64,000 nt of DNA from Morchella semilibera (taxonomy: Eukaryota > Ascomycota > Pezizomycetes > Pezizales > Morchellaceae): assembly GCA_009192285.1 (NCBI GenBank), contig WBVU01000016.1, positions 620,001 to 684,000 of the forward strand, read 5' to 3'. Numbering within the stretch: the first letter of the stretch is position 1; each line of letters opens with the position of its first letter. This document shows, in pieces, positions 1 to 11,719 of the stretch. Made by a program: the position numbers and the translations under genes. The notes below the pieces were generated by a model. It did not search any database. It was not told the DNA's origin and worked only from the letters and a program-made list of their open reading frames with translations.

Positions 1-659
1 TGCTGCTGTTGCTGCAAATGCTGTTGTTGTGCATAAAAAGTCATGATGCTGTCCCTTCCTCTTCCCACGGTAGCATAATGAGGGTGGTACCCAGGGTCTT
101 TTTGAGGTGGTGGGGGGGGCGGGGGCGGAGGAGGGGGTGGAGGAAGAATTCCAATTCCATTTTGCATTGGAGAATTTCCTACTGAAAACCCGCCACTATT
201 ATTTCCAACTCCAACCCCAACTCCTGGCCCTACTCCTACCATTCCACCTGGCCCGTTACGACCATCCAACACCGATGTCGAAACATGTCGTAATCCCATG
301 CCGGGCTGGCCCGGCAACATCGAATTTCGTGAAGGCTGTCTGGGCTGCATTCCGGCAAACATTCCACCGCCAATATCCGCAGGCGATGAGGCAGCACTTG
401 TATGAGCTCTCGGGCGGCCGCTCATCATATTATTGTATCCCGCACCTGAACCCGAGGTCGGGATGGGCAAGAAGTTACCCGTAAAGTTTGGAATCTCGCT
501 CAGTTGCTCAGGCTCGTGCAGATAGTGCGCTGTTCCTGGTGTGTTCATGCCACTACCAGGAGTTGCACCGCTCATGTTCATTCCCCCGGGTGAGGGTGTG
601 CTTGTGATTGAAGGGTTGTTCTGGGAAAGAACACTCGCAGAGCGTTGACGCGAGACCAT
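1..659 (-). CDS. Pro/Gln-rich protein of unknown function, N-terminal part
   Basis: An open frame starts at the ATG at 659 and runs leftward off the window with no stop (about 219 codons), so only the N-terminus is present. The protein is low complexity and probably disordered. It begins MVSRQRSASVLSQNNPS, is rich in Ser, Gly, Pro, Met and Asn, and has a Val/Gly run, about 13 consecutive prolines near residue 180, and a poly-Gln stretch at the window edge. I do not recognise the family. The composition resembles transcriptional or chromatin regulators, but that is only an analogy. Upstream on the same strand an ATG at 768-766 is followed directly by a consensus GTAAGT donor, so a 5' intron, in the UTR or splitting the start codon from the next exon, is likely. 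The start at 659 is therefore uncertain. Confidence 0.6.
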   Translation of the reverse strand, partial: MVSRQRSASVLSQNNPSITSTPSPGGMNMSGATPGSGMNTPGTAHYLHEPEQLSEIPNFTGNFLPIPTSGSGAGYNNMMSGRPRAHTSAASSPADIGGGMFAGMQPRQPSRNSMLPGQPGMGLRHVSTSVLDGRNGPGGMVGVGPGVGVGVGNNSGGFSVGNSPMQNGIGILPPPPPPPPPPPPPQKDPGYHPHYATVGRGRDSIMTFYAQQQHLQQQQ

Positions 660-3600
660 TACTCTCTTCCTTTCCCTTCTTCAGCTCCTCTAACACCCTA
701 ACACCCCCTGCTGCTGCTTCCTCGGATAATATTCTATATTTTCTTGGCAGTTCTCAAAAACTTACCATCAGCTGGATGTGATAGTCGCCTCGATCGCCGC
801 TGCCGAGAGTTGTGCGCGCGCGGTCGTTTCGTAACCTTAGAGACTTCAAAGCTCCCCGAGCAAGGCTGTCCGAACAAATACTTGTATAATTCAGAGTTCA
901 CGGACTGATCAGAACCTGAATAACTAGCTGACTGAACTGAACTGACTGACTGAGAGTTATCCCCTCACTTAGTAGAAACAAAATGGAAAAAGAAAAGAAA
1001 AAAAGTATAACCCGTGGGGTTGTAAAGCGAGCGAGCGGCTCTGTATCGTATTTCGGGGGGCTCGTGCGTAAACGAGCTCTCGATATGTAGATATGTAATC
1101 CTGAAGATGTAGTTTTTTTTAAAATTATTATTATCTCCTCTCTTTCTTTCCCTCTTTTTTCAATCTTCCTTCGCAAAAAAAAAATGATGTTAGGATATGT
1201 AGTTAGAACAGGGTAGGATGTATGAAGGTCAAGGTTGAAGGATAAGCAAAGCAGTTTGTTGTCGTTCCTTCGAGGGTGTTCGGCGGCACAGCACATCAGC
1301 CCCTGCTCCGCACTCGCCTGACACTCATTTCGTATTTTATACACAAACCCTGCGAATCTCTGTACCCTGCCCTCCTATTGGGGCTGAACATGAGATTTCG
1401 ATGGTCAGTGGCGGTAAGCGCAAGGCACCAGGAACAACCTCCCTCGAGGTACCCTTAGCAGCATTGAATTGAATAACTCGAACTCCCCTTACACTCTAAG
1501 CTGACGGTATTTGGATTTCCTCTATCCCTCGGTCTTTGGGCCGAGTGGTTGTCGTTACATACATCGCTTCCCCACTACATCTACATACAGCAACTACATG
1601 TACCCCTTGTGTAACCAGTGAAGCACTTTCCGGTGGGGCACCTCCAAATCTAAAAAAACTGCTGAAGCTTCTTTCAACACCAAAAAAGAAACAATCCCTA
1701 TATATATCTACCACTGACTTACAATCAGACCTCTTTTTTTTTGGTCGCATGCACGTACGTCAACTGCTCTACATATATGTAGGTATCACATTTGTTCGCT
1801 CAAGGAAAGGTTCTCATCCCGTGGTTATTATGATGCCGAGCGGTGCACAGTCCAGATACTAACGCTATTTATACTACGACATACATACACCTAGGCATGC
1901 ACCATGATGCCTCCCTTCTCCAGACTCCAGAAATACTCTTCTGCCTTCAAACTGTTGAGATTGGAGGGGGTCTGTTGCTATTTTTACACAGAACAATTGT
2001 CGACCGTGGGCCCGAGACACCATAAATCTATCCTGCAAGTATGGCGATGACCCTTGTCCGACGTCCGTCAGTCCAAAGTAGCGGGATGTATCATATCGGG
2101 CTTGAATGTGGAAGAAGGGGAGAATAAAAGAAGTAAGACGGCGGAGATTTCCATCGGATCAACAGCCCTGAGAAAGGCTTGTCACTTGAGTACTCCGAGG
2201 CAGCTGATATCCCGATCCCCGGGTGGTTACCAGGAACACTCCTCTACATACCATACATGTACCTGGAGACCGTTCGGCTTTGACTCTAGTAAGTACCTAT
2301 ACATGTATGCACCCCATAGGGCAAGCCCGAGGCGTTAAGAGACATCTCACCAGGCTAATATTTCCTAGATACCCGCACCGTTGATTGAAGGTACGTTAAC
2401 TTAGCGCGAGTGATAGTTAAACCGAGCTTAAGAACCCTGTACGTCCCCAGCCCGATTAAACTCCATGCAGCTCGACGGCACATGCAGAGGTGTGAACGTA
2501 TCTCCACCTACTTACACATCTAGAGTGCTCGTGCATTCCTACATGTAGGTACGTATGTGGGGAAATTTATGTTTCATCCTTCATCATATAAGAGACACCA
2601 GTAAATAATACATATGCGCAAAAATACAGTACATGTCTAACCCTCTACAATACCACATACACGTATATTTACTGATCGCAGGGCTTAATCTCGGTAAAAC
2701 CACAAACGGACACAATTGCAAGGTATACGTATAGCGTGCATCTGTCCGACGTCTAGTTAGAGCTGAAGCCATGGATACCTGCCTTAGTTGATCCTTCGAT
2801 ACGGATAGGTAAGGCGGGTTAGGGAGCGTTATCATGTATGTAGGTACTTGGAGTTCTTGCTTCACGGCCGCGAGATCGACTAGACGTAGGTCCATGTGCT
2901 GATATAGAGGTAGCTATGTGCAAATGCATCTGAACGGCCCGGTGGTCCCAATTATTGTTAACTCTCCCGCAGTTTCACGACACCGCTTATTAGGTCGTGT
3001 ACCCGATTTTTGAACCGGCCCATTGACGTGCATGGAAGCGAGCCCGGGCGAACATTTCTACTTTGACCATTGATCATGGGTTGCTCTGTTCTTCATGGAC
3101 GGCATTCAACACCCTTATTTCTATGCTTGATGGTAGCATGAACGTGCAGCTTGTAAATAGCCTAGACTGCGTCTAGTGATGCTAAATTTGAACCACCGTG
3201 CTCAATCGACTTGCATAACCCTGTCAGACGTGCCTACTCCAAAAACTCTGTAGACATGGGTCTCCCAATCTGATTTCATGTTATTGTTTGGCAATAGTTC
3301 GATTATTAGCTATGCAAGGTCGTATACGAGAAAGGAATACTTTCTTCTTTTCCGTCTTCCTTTCCCTCAAACGGCAACACATGCAGCAGCCGTGGTACTA
3401 GTAATCGTGCTATCGGTATGTAACAGAAACAAGGACACATCGTAGATTGTGCCGTAAATAATAGTCCTTTGTACTGTTCCGATTGGGCGGAACATCTACC
3501 ATCCCCGGCCGTTGGACGCTTCGAGGAATCCTGCTAGCTAGTGTTGCTGATCCTGAAATTATTTGACTATCCAAATAGGAAACCTTTAAAATCGACCTCG

Positions 3601-5965
3601 AGAACTCTGTTGAGCTATTTTTAATTCAGAGGGTATCTAAGAAGTAGGTTCTAAGGCCTATAATAGCTTAGTTTATTGTGGGTAACTGTCGTGGCGGTTA
3701 ATACATTGAGAGAACATGGTTCTCAGCTGATCTCGGTGCCATGCTCCAGTCAAGGTTTATGAAAAGATACGAGTCCAGCTAGATAGGCCTCGACCCCATA
3801 GCTTGTCCCTGGTAATCTAATGGACCTCCCATCCCATTACAGAGGATAAAGACCAATGCCATGTGTATATACATTGCCATCCGATAAAGTACACCAGAGG
3901 TGGCGAGTATACCCGGATCTCTAGCTTTAAAAGAACATACATCTCGGACTTTGATCCAATATCGATCAGTGAAGCTTCGATACGGAAATCAGATCCGTTT
4001 GAAAAGGAGAGAGCCATACTTGAATCGCCCTTGAGCATACCACCTCTTCTAATCCCATGTTTCAATTAGACATTTTAACCCTATTCCCCCTTTTTAAAAG
4101 GACGCATTGGTCACTGAATATGAGCATTAGACGTGCCAACCTTCGTTTTAGTTGAAAGCGGTTACATTGCATGGATTTTATGCATTAAGCTAGGAATTGC
4201 TGGAAAACTCAGCTGAACACAAAAGCTACGTTAGTGCAATGTATGTCCTCCTTCTCCCAGAAGATAGTCCGATCTCCGTGGCAAGGTTTATCATCCCCTA
4301 TTTCGCGGAGATGGTTATACCGAGCAGAAAATCAGGTCTTCCCTTGATACAGGCCACGCCGCTCATGCTTAGACCTAGGATAGCCAAAAAACTTCTACAC
4401 AGTGTAATTCCCCAAAAACTTCAGATACATATAACTCTTTCTTTTCCTTTCTCTTGTTTTTATATGTAAGTTCAGGGACCGTAGTTTCCAAAAAGAACCA
4501 TACCAAGCATAAAAATAGAATATTTTGTGTAACTGCTCGATCGCGACGGAGAATTATTCTATCGCACCCACGATTTTAGCGGAGGTGCATGCCAGAGGGT
4601 GTGGTTCACAACTTATCACTCGCAACCATCGGTTGGACTAGAGAGTTTTGAAAGAATGTCAGAGCTCCCAACTAAGCGTCCATTAGCCCCAGGCTAGTAA
4701 TAGATCGTGTCTCCGTCTTCAATGTGAAGGTGGGCTCTATAAATCTGAAACTGACACCAACGCCTGGAAGATCTCCTGTAAAGATTTAGTGATGAACGAT
4801 ATTTGCTCATGATAAATGATAGGTTATGTGAATACGTTGATTACTGATGTAGGCTAAGTACATATATGTACTTATCGGCATTGAAAATGTTCCGAAGGGA
4901 TGACGAATGGAAACTTGGAGGTAATTGCGTTGTTAAAATCCTGCAACACCAACTCTCCTAATAACTGTTTAGCCGGTAAATACCGCACCAAACGTGTGGT
5001 ATTTCTTTAACATTTACAGAAAGTAAAAACTACTACTAAACACTAAAACGACGCAATTCATGAAGCATAAATAAATAAATAAACTAAAACGACGCAGGTT
5101 ATATTTTTCTTGTGCGAGTGATATTCTGTGGATATAAATGCTATAGTTTGGGGATGTAATGTCCCGCACTCCCGCACTCCTTTGGCAACCTCGCATTCCA
5201 TTCGATCCCACCTCCACCCCCACCTCCACCTCATTCCACCCATCTCTACAGCCAAGCCAAAAAACTACATACATCTTATGTGTAGCCAACCACATAACCC
5301 TACACTTTGAGGTCATTCAAGCAAGCTCAAAAACTCGAGGGGTTAACTATCTCCGGCCAGGGACTGTCTACTTAACGATTGAACGGTGTAGATCATGTCT
5401 TTTGGTCTCATTTGCATAACCAATCTCGGTACTCTTCACCTTTACTATCCCGGCACAAAACATGGTTAGGTACTTGTAACTGAGTCTCTGGCTCTGCTTG
5501 CAATCTGCCTGAAGGGGAACGGAACTGATATTCCGATATTATACATATTATTTATTACTCATGCACGCGCATTTCTCGTTTACCCTAGAGTGCCTCAATC
5601 TCCCTGTTTACCACGGACCAACACTAGCCTGGCCACCATTACTTAGTAAATACGGGCTCCAATAAGAAATTACCTGCATGTACATACTTATAGTACTAGA
5701 GGAACCAAATCACGATCCAGTCTACTTAATGTAATCGCCCGTCTCTACAAAACAAAACAACCCTCCCTCCATAGACTTAGGTATTCTCTAGGGACTTCAA
5801 AAAGGGCTAGACCCCACCACCAGTCCTTGCAAATCTCTCAAAATCACAAGTAGCGCCGATGTCATAGTTGCTTGTGGTACTGGAGCCACATCTTACTCAA
5901 GCCTTCACTAGGACCAAACACGAGCATTTGTAAATTATATTATCAATTTCAGCAGCGTAATATAA
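660..5965. other. Gene-poor intergenic stretch
   Basis: No coding region I can support in about 5.3 kb. Positions 660-900 hold the probable 5' UTR and promoter of the left-edge gene, including the GTAAGT donor at 765 (minus strand). Four copies of the palindrome TACATGTA lie at 1595, 2254, 2300 and 2540. Short frames of 60-125 codons occur on both strands, but they have no recognisable domain, biased codon use or splice context. A CT-rich minus-strand run and scattered AT-rich sequence complete the region. Confidence 0.6.
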
Positions 5966-6055
5966 GCTCGGCTGGTCTAGTGGTATGATTCTCGCTTAGG
6001 GTCACACTCTAAGTTAATATGCGAGAGGTCCCCGGTTCAAACCCGGGGTCGAGCC
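5966..6055 (+). tRNA. tRNA-Pro (anticodon AGG) with an intron
   Basis: The acceptor arms GCTCGGC and GTCGAGC pair over 7 bp with one G-U, and the discriminator is C at 6055. The D-arm TGGTCTAGTGG matches an A box, and the T-arm contains GGTTCAAACC (B box). The anticodon stem CTCGC/GCGAG encloses the loop T-T-AGG-G-T. An 18-nt intron follows position 37, at 6002-6019. The sequence is close to eukaryotic tRNA-Pro(AGG). A T6 run at 6102-6107 is the nearest downstream Pol III stop candidate. Confidence 0.93.
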
Positions 6056-6692
6056 AAATCAAACTTAAACTTGGTGGATTTAGTCTCCTTCCAAGTGGCG
6101 GTTTCTTTTTTCAAGCCTCCACTCCTTTCATATTGATCACTGGGTATTGCATACAAAGCTGTTGATTTTTGAGGCCTCTTGGAACTCGCGGTTTTGGCAT
6201 GCATGTTGAATAACGGGGTTCCCCTTTAGCTGGCTGGGCATGTGAGTGGGAGACCGTGAACTCATTAGATCCACTTTAGGCCCCAAAACTTTTGCCTCAT
6301 GCGGCTTCTTCATATATAAATGATCGAGTTTAACATTCTGTTGATTGGATGACTTCGTTTTCAGCATTTCGAACTCCGTTTTATGTTTATTTAGGTGCGG
6401 GCCGGATCCAGTCAATTCACTGTATCTTACTGGTCGCAGCCAAGAGGCTCTTGATTAACTATTCAGTTTTAGGAATCGCATGCTTCGAGTGATTATTTGT
6501 GACGGATATTAGGCGTTTAGGTTCAAGAAAAGATTCCAAGCACAAAAACCACAAATCCAATTTAGGACAAAAAATTGAAAGGTATCAATGTTAAACTAGC
6601 TTTAAACTATGACCTTAACGACGAAAGGTTATATCAAATACCCAGGACCCAAACCCTTGGAAATAATACCAAAAGAAATGCCTCCAAGCCAC

Positions 6693-8435
6693 CTACAACC
6701 CGTTCTCACCGTAGTACTTCATCCCCAACTCGGCCTCCTTCTCCCATTCGTTGACAATCAATTTCGCGACGTTCATGCCCATCAAACTACTGGTTTCCAT
6801 GGTACTGATGAAGCTCTCAATACCACTAGTATACCACAATCCTTCATCCAGAATAGGGTCTTCGAATGTGACTCTAGGGTACAAGTACGGATATGATTGC
6901 CATATTTTTCTGTAAGACCAGCTGATCTTCGCCTCCTCCGCTGTCTTTGCGCCGAGAATTTCATATAACTGAGCGTCCGTGAATTCCTTGGGCGAGAAAA
7001 CTTTGTAAAGGTACTCAAATCGCCCCTTCCGGGTCTCCTCACCACCCGAAGGGCTGTCAGGGTCAATGTTAAAGTTGACGGTGCTACGGAGTGTAGAGAT
7101 AGAAAAGAACCCTACTGAGCCAACTGCATCGGAGCTGGTGCCTCGTGTAAATCGTTCAGAGGCTTGCTCGGTTTCATTGAGCGTGGTAAGAATAGCTTCA
7201 GGGACCCGGTCTCCAACAGGTAATCCAAAGAATTCGGGGTCCAACCTGTTCGGCGAGGTAAAGAGTGTCACGTGAAGAGTCACATATGGAATTTCGTCAG
7301 GCGTCCTTTTGAGCTCGGGGCTGATTGATAATTCGGAGAACTGATACGGCGCAGCAAGGACAACATCATCATATTCCTCTTCTACAACCTCTCCGGATGG
7401 GCCATGAGAGCTGAGCACCCAAGTCTTAGGGCTTGGTCCATTGGGGTCGCGGGCGACTGAGGAAACCCTAGTTCCTAATCTCACTTCGGCTTTGGAGGCA
7501 TCAACCATACCCGAGAAGATCCTCCAGTTTCCACCCTGGACACTCACAGCGCCATCGGTGGCCATGCAGACCATGGTCTCCAATCCGTGAATAAGACCCA
7601 AGTTTTGGCCATAATTCACACGAGTTGATGCTTGGATAAGATCTGTCGGGAATTTCCCGGTAATACCATTTTTAACTAGATATTGTTCCCCGGTGTCGGA
7701 TGTAGCCTCCAACAGACCAGCCTCCTCGACCGCCGAAGATAGAGAAGAGAACGGGAATAATGGCGCCTCATACATGTTGAGAAATTTACCCACAGTACTA
7801 GACATCAGTTTTTTAGTGCGTAATGGCGCGGTAGGACCATATTTCCAGAGAAGCTTGGCAAGGCTCCACCAGTCTTGGAGTTTTCCTTCTGTGTATGGTT
7901 GGCGGAAGGCAAACTTTGAGCCGTCCCAGACTGCAAGTGGATCTACATTCTCTTCCCCAGGACGGTCCTCAGCAGAACCAGAGATATCGAGACCGAATTC
8001 TTTGGCTGCATTCATGAGGTTGTAGTTTACAGAGACGAAGATGGACGCACCAAGCTCTACAGGCTGGGTTGGATCATCGTAGACATCTACTGTGGTGCTG
8101 CGACCGCCAATGTAATTCTTGGTGTCGAAGATAGTTATGTTTACTGGTTGGGTTCCGGCATATTTTCGGAGGTAATAAGCTGCTGAGGAACCCCCTGCGC
8201 CAGCACCTATAGTCCATTACATGAGATTAGCTATCTATCTGGAGGCAATGATATGTTTGTACTTACCAACAATGGCCACTCGTTTAGGGTGTTGCCCACT
8301 TAGCTCCTCGTTTACCAGGGGCTGCTGCTGATAGTTATGAGTCTCTGGAGGGCTGAAGGCGAAGGCGTAGAGGAAAAGTGTGAGGGAAGCGAGAGTGAAC
8401 GTGGCGAGCACAATGCTCGTTCGTGAGCGCACCAT
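6693..8435 (-). CDS. Prenylcysteine oxidase-like FAD enzyme
   Basis: Two exons, 8435-8267 and 8206-6693, join across a 60-nt GT-AG intron to give 560 residues. Residues 1-30 form a basic, then hydrophobic signal-anchor (VRSRTSIVLATFTLASLTLF), suggesting entry into the secretory or lysosome-like vacuolar route. The intron interrupts the dinucleotide-binding motif: V-G-A-G-A-G-G-S-S at residues 56-64 is the Rossmann GxGxxG that holds FAD, followed by an Asp-rich strand and GGRST. The rest matches the prenylcysteine lyase/oxidase family (human PCYOX1, 505 aa), which oxidatively cleaves farnesyl- or geranylgeranyl-cysteine left after breakdown of prenylated proteins. The C-terminus contains the family-type ETSSLMGMNVAKLI segment. 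The family call is secure; substrate and location are inferred. No frameshift or missing segment is visible. Confidence 0.88.
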
Positions 8436-8921
8436 GATAGCTTTGCTTAAACCCAGTTCTTGCAGGGAGAAGATGTTGGATGTAAAAAGACAGAGAGTTT
8501 GGTTAAATACCAGAATCTCACCTGAGTAAGTGAATTGAGGGAGGTTGGATGTTACGGTTAGAGGATGTGGTCGTAAGATATGGGTGTCCCGCTGTCTTGC
8601 AGCTGCCGCGAACGCACCCCCCAACCAGCCAATGAGGATGATTCACTTAACTTCTAAGTAATCATCCTACGCCTTACACATATTTGAGGCCCTTTACGCA
8701 AAAGACTCCAGAGTCTTTCTCAACCAATCACACAAGTAGAGTCTCACGAGAGGTCTCGCGCAGAGTATTTCCCACTGCCACGCGCCTATAAAGTGCAAGA
8801 ACTCTGACCTAAGCACCTCATGCAATGAGATGGCGCGGGGATGATCGCCAGGGTCCACTATGAGATAAGATTTCTAATACTATTATTGTTTATATACTTT
8901 AGATGATCATTGTTATTATAT

Positions 8922-8994
8922 GCTCTGGTGGCCAAGTTGGTAAGGCGCAGCACTAGTAATGCTGAGATCCTCGGTTCAACTCCGAGTCAGAGCA
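8922..8994 (+). tRNA. tRNA-Thr (anticodon AGT), intronless
   Basis: The acceptor stem GCTCTGG/TCAGAGC pairs with one G-U, with discriminator A at 8994. The anticodon stem CAGCA/TGCTG encloses the seven-base loop C-T-AGT-A-A. The A box (TGGCCAAGTTGG) and B box (GGTTCAACTCC) are good, and a T-rich Pol III stop follows about 10 nt downstream. A second copy at 46100-46177 is identical except for a 5-bp insertion in the anticodon loop. Confidence 0.95.
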
Positions 8995-9185
8995 CACCTG
9001 AACTTTTTTTCCCTTCAATAAAATAATACCTACCGATACAACCAAACCGGAGTTTTCACCCCCTGTAAACTCCGTTCAAACCAGGCTTGAAACTCAGTCC
9101 TGCCCAGTTGCCGAACGGGCCCTGAAATGCCACGGGAGTCTCCAAGTAGCACCGGCACTTACCACTGAGACTTTATCAACTCATA

Positions 9186-9324
9186 TACTCCGTTTCCCCG
9201 CTCAGCGAGATCCCTACTCAGTGAGATTCACATACAAATATTCCTTGGCTGCAGGCAGATTTTATGTGGTGGAGGGCCACAGTTCTCGGTCAATAGCGAT
9301 CTCGCTGAGCAGGGAAACGGAGTA
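9186..9324. repeat. 139-bp TIR element, MITE-like, TA target site
   Basis: The first 27 bases and the reverse complement of the last 27 are identical except for one base. The inner termini read CTCCGTTTCC and GGAAACGGAG, and each is bounded by TA, as expected for a non-autonomous Tc1/mariner-type (Stowaway-like) element duplicating a TA target. The interior is about 85 bp with no coding capacity. It lies 190 bp after tRNA-Thr. Related CCGTT-containing fragments lie at about 9050-9070. Confidence 0.7.
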
Positions 9325-9570
9325 CCCATACATACCAAATAAAGGCCAGGAGGCCGGTAGCTAGCTAAGTAGGTACATGTAGCAATCGTGCTGTGGCTTT
9401 ATCCCCTGGTCTGTCTGCTTGCCACGGAAAACCTTCTGAGTGGCTGTAAAACTCTCTAGCGAGTAATACACACTCAGTTTAGTCGTGGCCCCAAAACGCC
9501 ACGAGAGAACCGCATAGATCGGGAGACAATGGAGGTATTAAACCCGCATGGGAGATCTAGAATAACTATC

Positions 9571-9669
9571 ACAGCGATAGGAATGATCAATGGAAAAACG
9601 GGGTGTCAAAACGGAGAGATATCTGTGTACCATATAACTGCGTTTCCCATAGATCATTCCTATCGCTGT
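9571..9669. repeat. 99-bp foldback element
   Basis: The terminal arms begin ACAGCGATAGGAATGATC on the plus strand and recur in inverted orientation at 9641-9669. The outer 18 bp match perfectly and are followed by a mismatch and a partly paired stretch. The loop is about 40 bp. No clear target-site duplication was found. The arm ends with a GGGAAACG-like segment that resembles the termini of the neighbouring element at 9186-9324, so the two may be related. Confidence 0.6.
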
Positions 9670-11519
9670 ATTTGATAAAGAAGATCATAGGATCTGTTGG
9701 TAGGAAGTCCTTGTAATGCCACACAAAATTTGCTTCCCCTTCTGGGGTTCAAGGGATAAAGTACAAGAGGGTGCCGGCTTCAGCAGCGAGCTGCCTAAAT
9801 ACCTACCTACGCCAGATCCGCGGATGCTCTGGTTTGTGTAGAGTGCAGTCTCTGATTTGGTGATAATCTACCAGTCTACAGGATCGTGCCCTACGTCCTG
9901 GTCTGTCTTTTTTAGTTGCTGGCTCTTCGAACCTCGATATAGATGGTCGGGTGGGCGCCCAATCATGAATATGTGTGGGGAAAGTAAGTATCTAACGTAT
10001 AACTCCCCCACAAGGAAGAGCACATGAGAAAGAATTGTTGAAGCCTATTGTACTAAGGGTCGAACATGAATTTTAGTCCCAAACCAAACACCTTGCCATT
10101 GATCTTGTATACCACAACAGACTCACCTTCTTAGGCAAACAACTAAACTTGGTGTGTACTCACTTGTTAAGATCCACTCGGGAATTTTCCAGGATGCCGA
10201 GACCTCGTGGAAACAGTGGAAGGAACACTGCCAATTGGGCAGCCAAAAGCTCGAAAAAAAAAGCGTTTGTGGTTGAAGAACGGATTTATGGTCGAATCTG
10301 GCCTAGAATCTATTTAGTGTGTGGCGGATAGCGGTCAAATACATAGTACTGTAAGGCAGTGCGTGTTCCGATGACTGGTAGAGAACCAATTTATCAGATC
10401 AAGGAGGAGACAATTGATGTATTGGAAGGACGGGCAAATATAGTCTTCGCTAGTGGGTACTCTAACATAGGTTAATATGTTTCACGATTTTTAGATTTAG
10501 GATGAATTTGGAAAACGAAATCTGTATTATACTAATAAAATGATACGAAATTGAAAAAAATATATTATATAATAGTTTTTGACTAATAAACATTTTAACT
10601 GGTGGGTAAAATACCATTCAGCGAACAGTAGACGAATGGGCTATCTTTGTGCGTGGTCCTGAGGGATACAGTACCGTACATAATTTGTTGTCACGTAACC
10701 TGCGCCACAGTACTAACTGCCCACTGCTGTGACTACATGTAAGTAGTTTCTAGGCTGTGTTGAGCTGCTGGTGGATATGATTGTTGGAAAAAATGTCAGC
10801 GGCCACGGAGACCGTTTGTCACTGCAGAACCAACTCCGTTTGCCGTGGGTACATACAACCCCATGTCTTGAGTTCCTACACATCCGAGGCCTCAACCCAA
10901 GGCCAAGGCTGGTCGAATTAGTACGCGTTACTGTAGAATAGAGGGTCTTAGCTACACGGGTTGGGTAGTCGAGCACTTGGATAGAAACTCCTGTACCTCT
11001 TATTGGCTAAGTCCTTGTAAGTCTTTGCCTAAAACAGCTAGAATTCCTGTCCAACCTAAAACATTGAGGTCTGCGCTCACCGAGGCGTCATGGTCTCTCA
11101 CTCGATACTAACAAATCTACATGTAGTGAAATGGTTAGATGTGTGAGTCCTGCAAAAAGGCTATCCGGGGTGAGAGCACCAAGAGTTATATACATGTAGT
11201 ACATGTACTAGCTGCCTCCTGCTACGATATGTATAAGTGGGGGTGGGCTATGACTTTGGTGGTAGACCCTGAGGCTTATCGATAAGGGCCCCACATCTAG
11301 CCTCAATCTCATCTAATCGCCATGCGGCCTAACTACATGCATAAAAAGTAAGAATTCATTACCCTGCGGCGGCCAGGTACGATATTCAATAACTACATGC
11401 TGCGCGTGGCGACTAAGGAATCGAAAGGCTCATCAGATTCCATCTCATGTCGGGTAGAGAGATGAGTGCTCTGGTTGGTTATAAATTGGCCTTATCGGGG
11501 ATGATCGGACGTTATGGTG
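9670..11519. other. Intergenic stretch upstream of the SHMT gene
   Basis: No gene is supported. Palindromes TACATGTA lie at 10734, 11118, 11191 and 11200, and another at 9374 sits just outside. An A/T-rich patch at 10490-10610 has no repeat structure I can define. Small frames present are not gene-like. Confidence 0.5.
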
Positions 11520-11719
11520 GGGGTTTTTGGGTGTAATTTTTTTCCGTTAGTTTTTTCTTTTTTTTTTCCAAGTCTGCCCCTCCCCCGCGCAATTTTTTTC
11601 TTTCGGTTTTTTTTTTAGTTCATGGATACGCAACAAAACCCCGACGGGTCCCCTCATCGACCCGAAACCCATCCATCTTCATTACCTCGATTTCATCGAC
11701 ACAGAAAATCTACTTCAAA
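11520..11719 (+). promoter_or_regulatory. Pyrimidine-rich core promoter of the SHMT gene
   Basis: T- and CT-rich tracts between about 11535 and 11625 run directly upstream of the start codon, ending in a T10 run, and are followed by a CA-rich leader with the context TTCAAAATG. Such pyrimidine tracts before the start region are typical of highly expressed filamentous-fungal housekeeping genes. No clear TATA box was seen. Confidence 0.45.
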
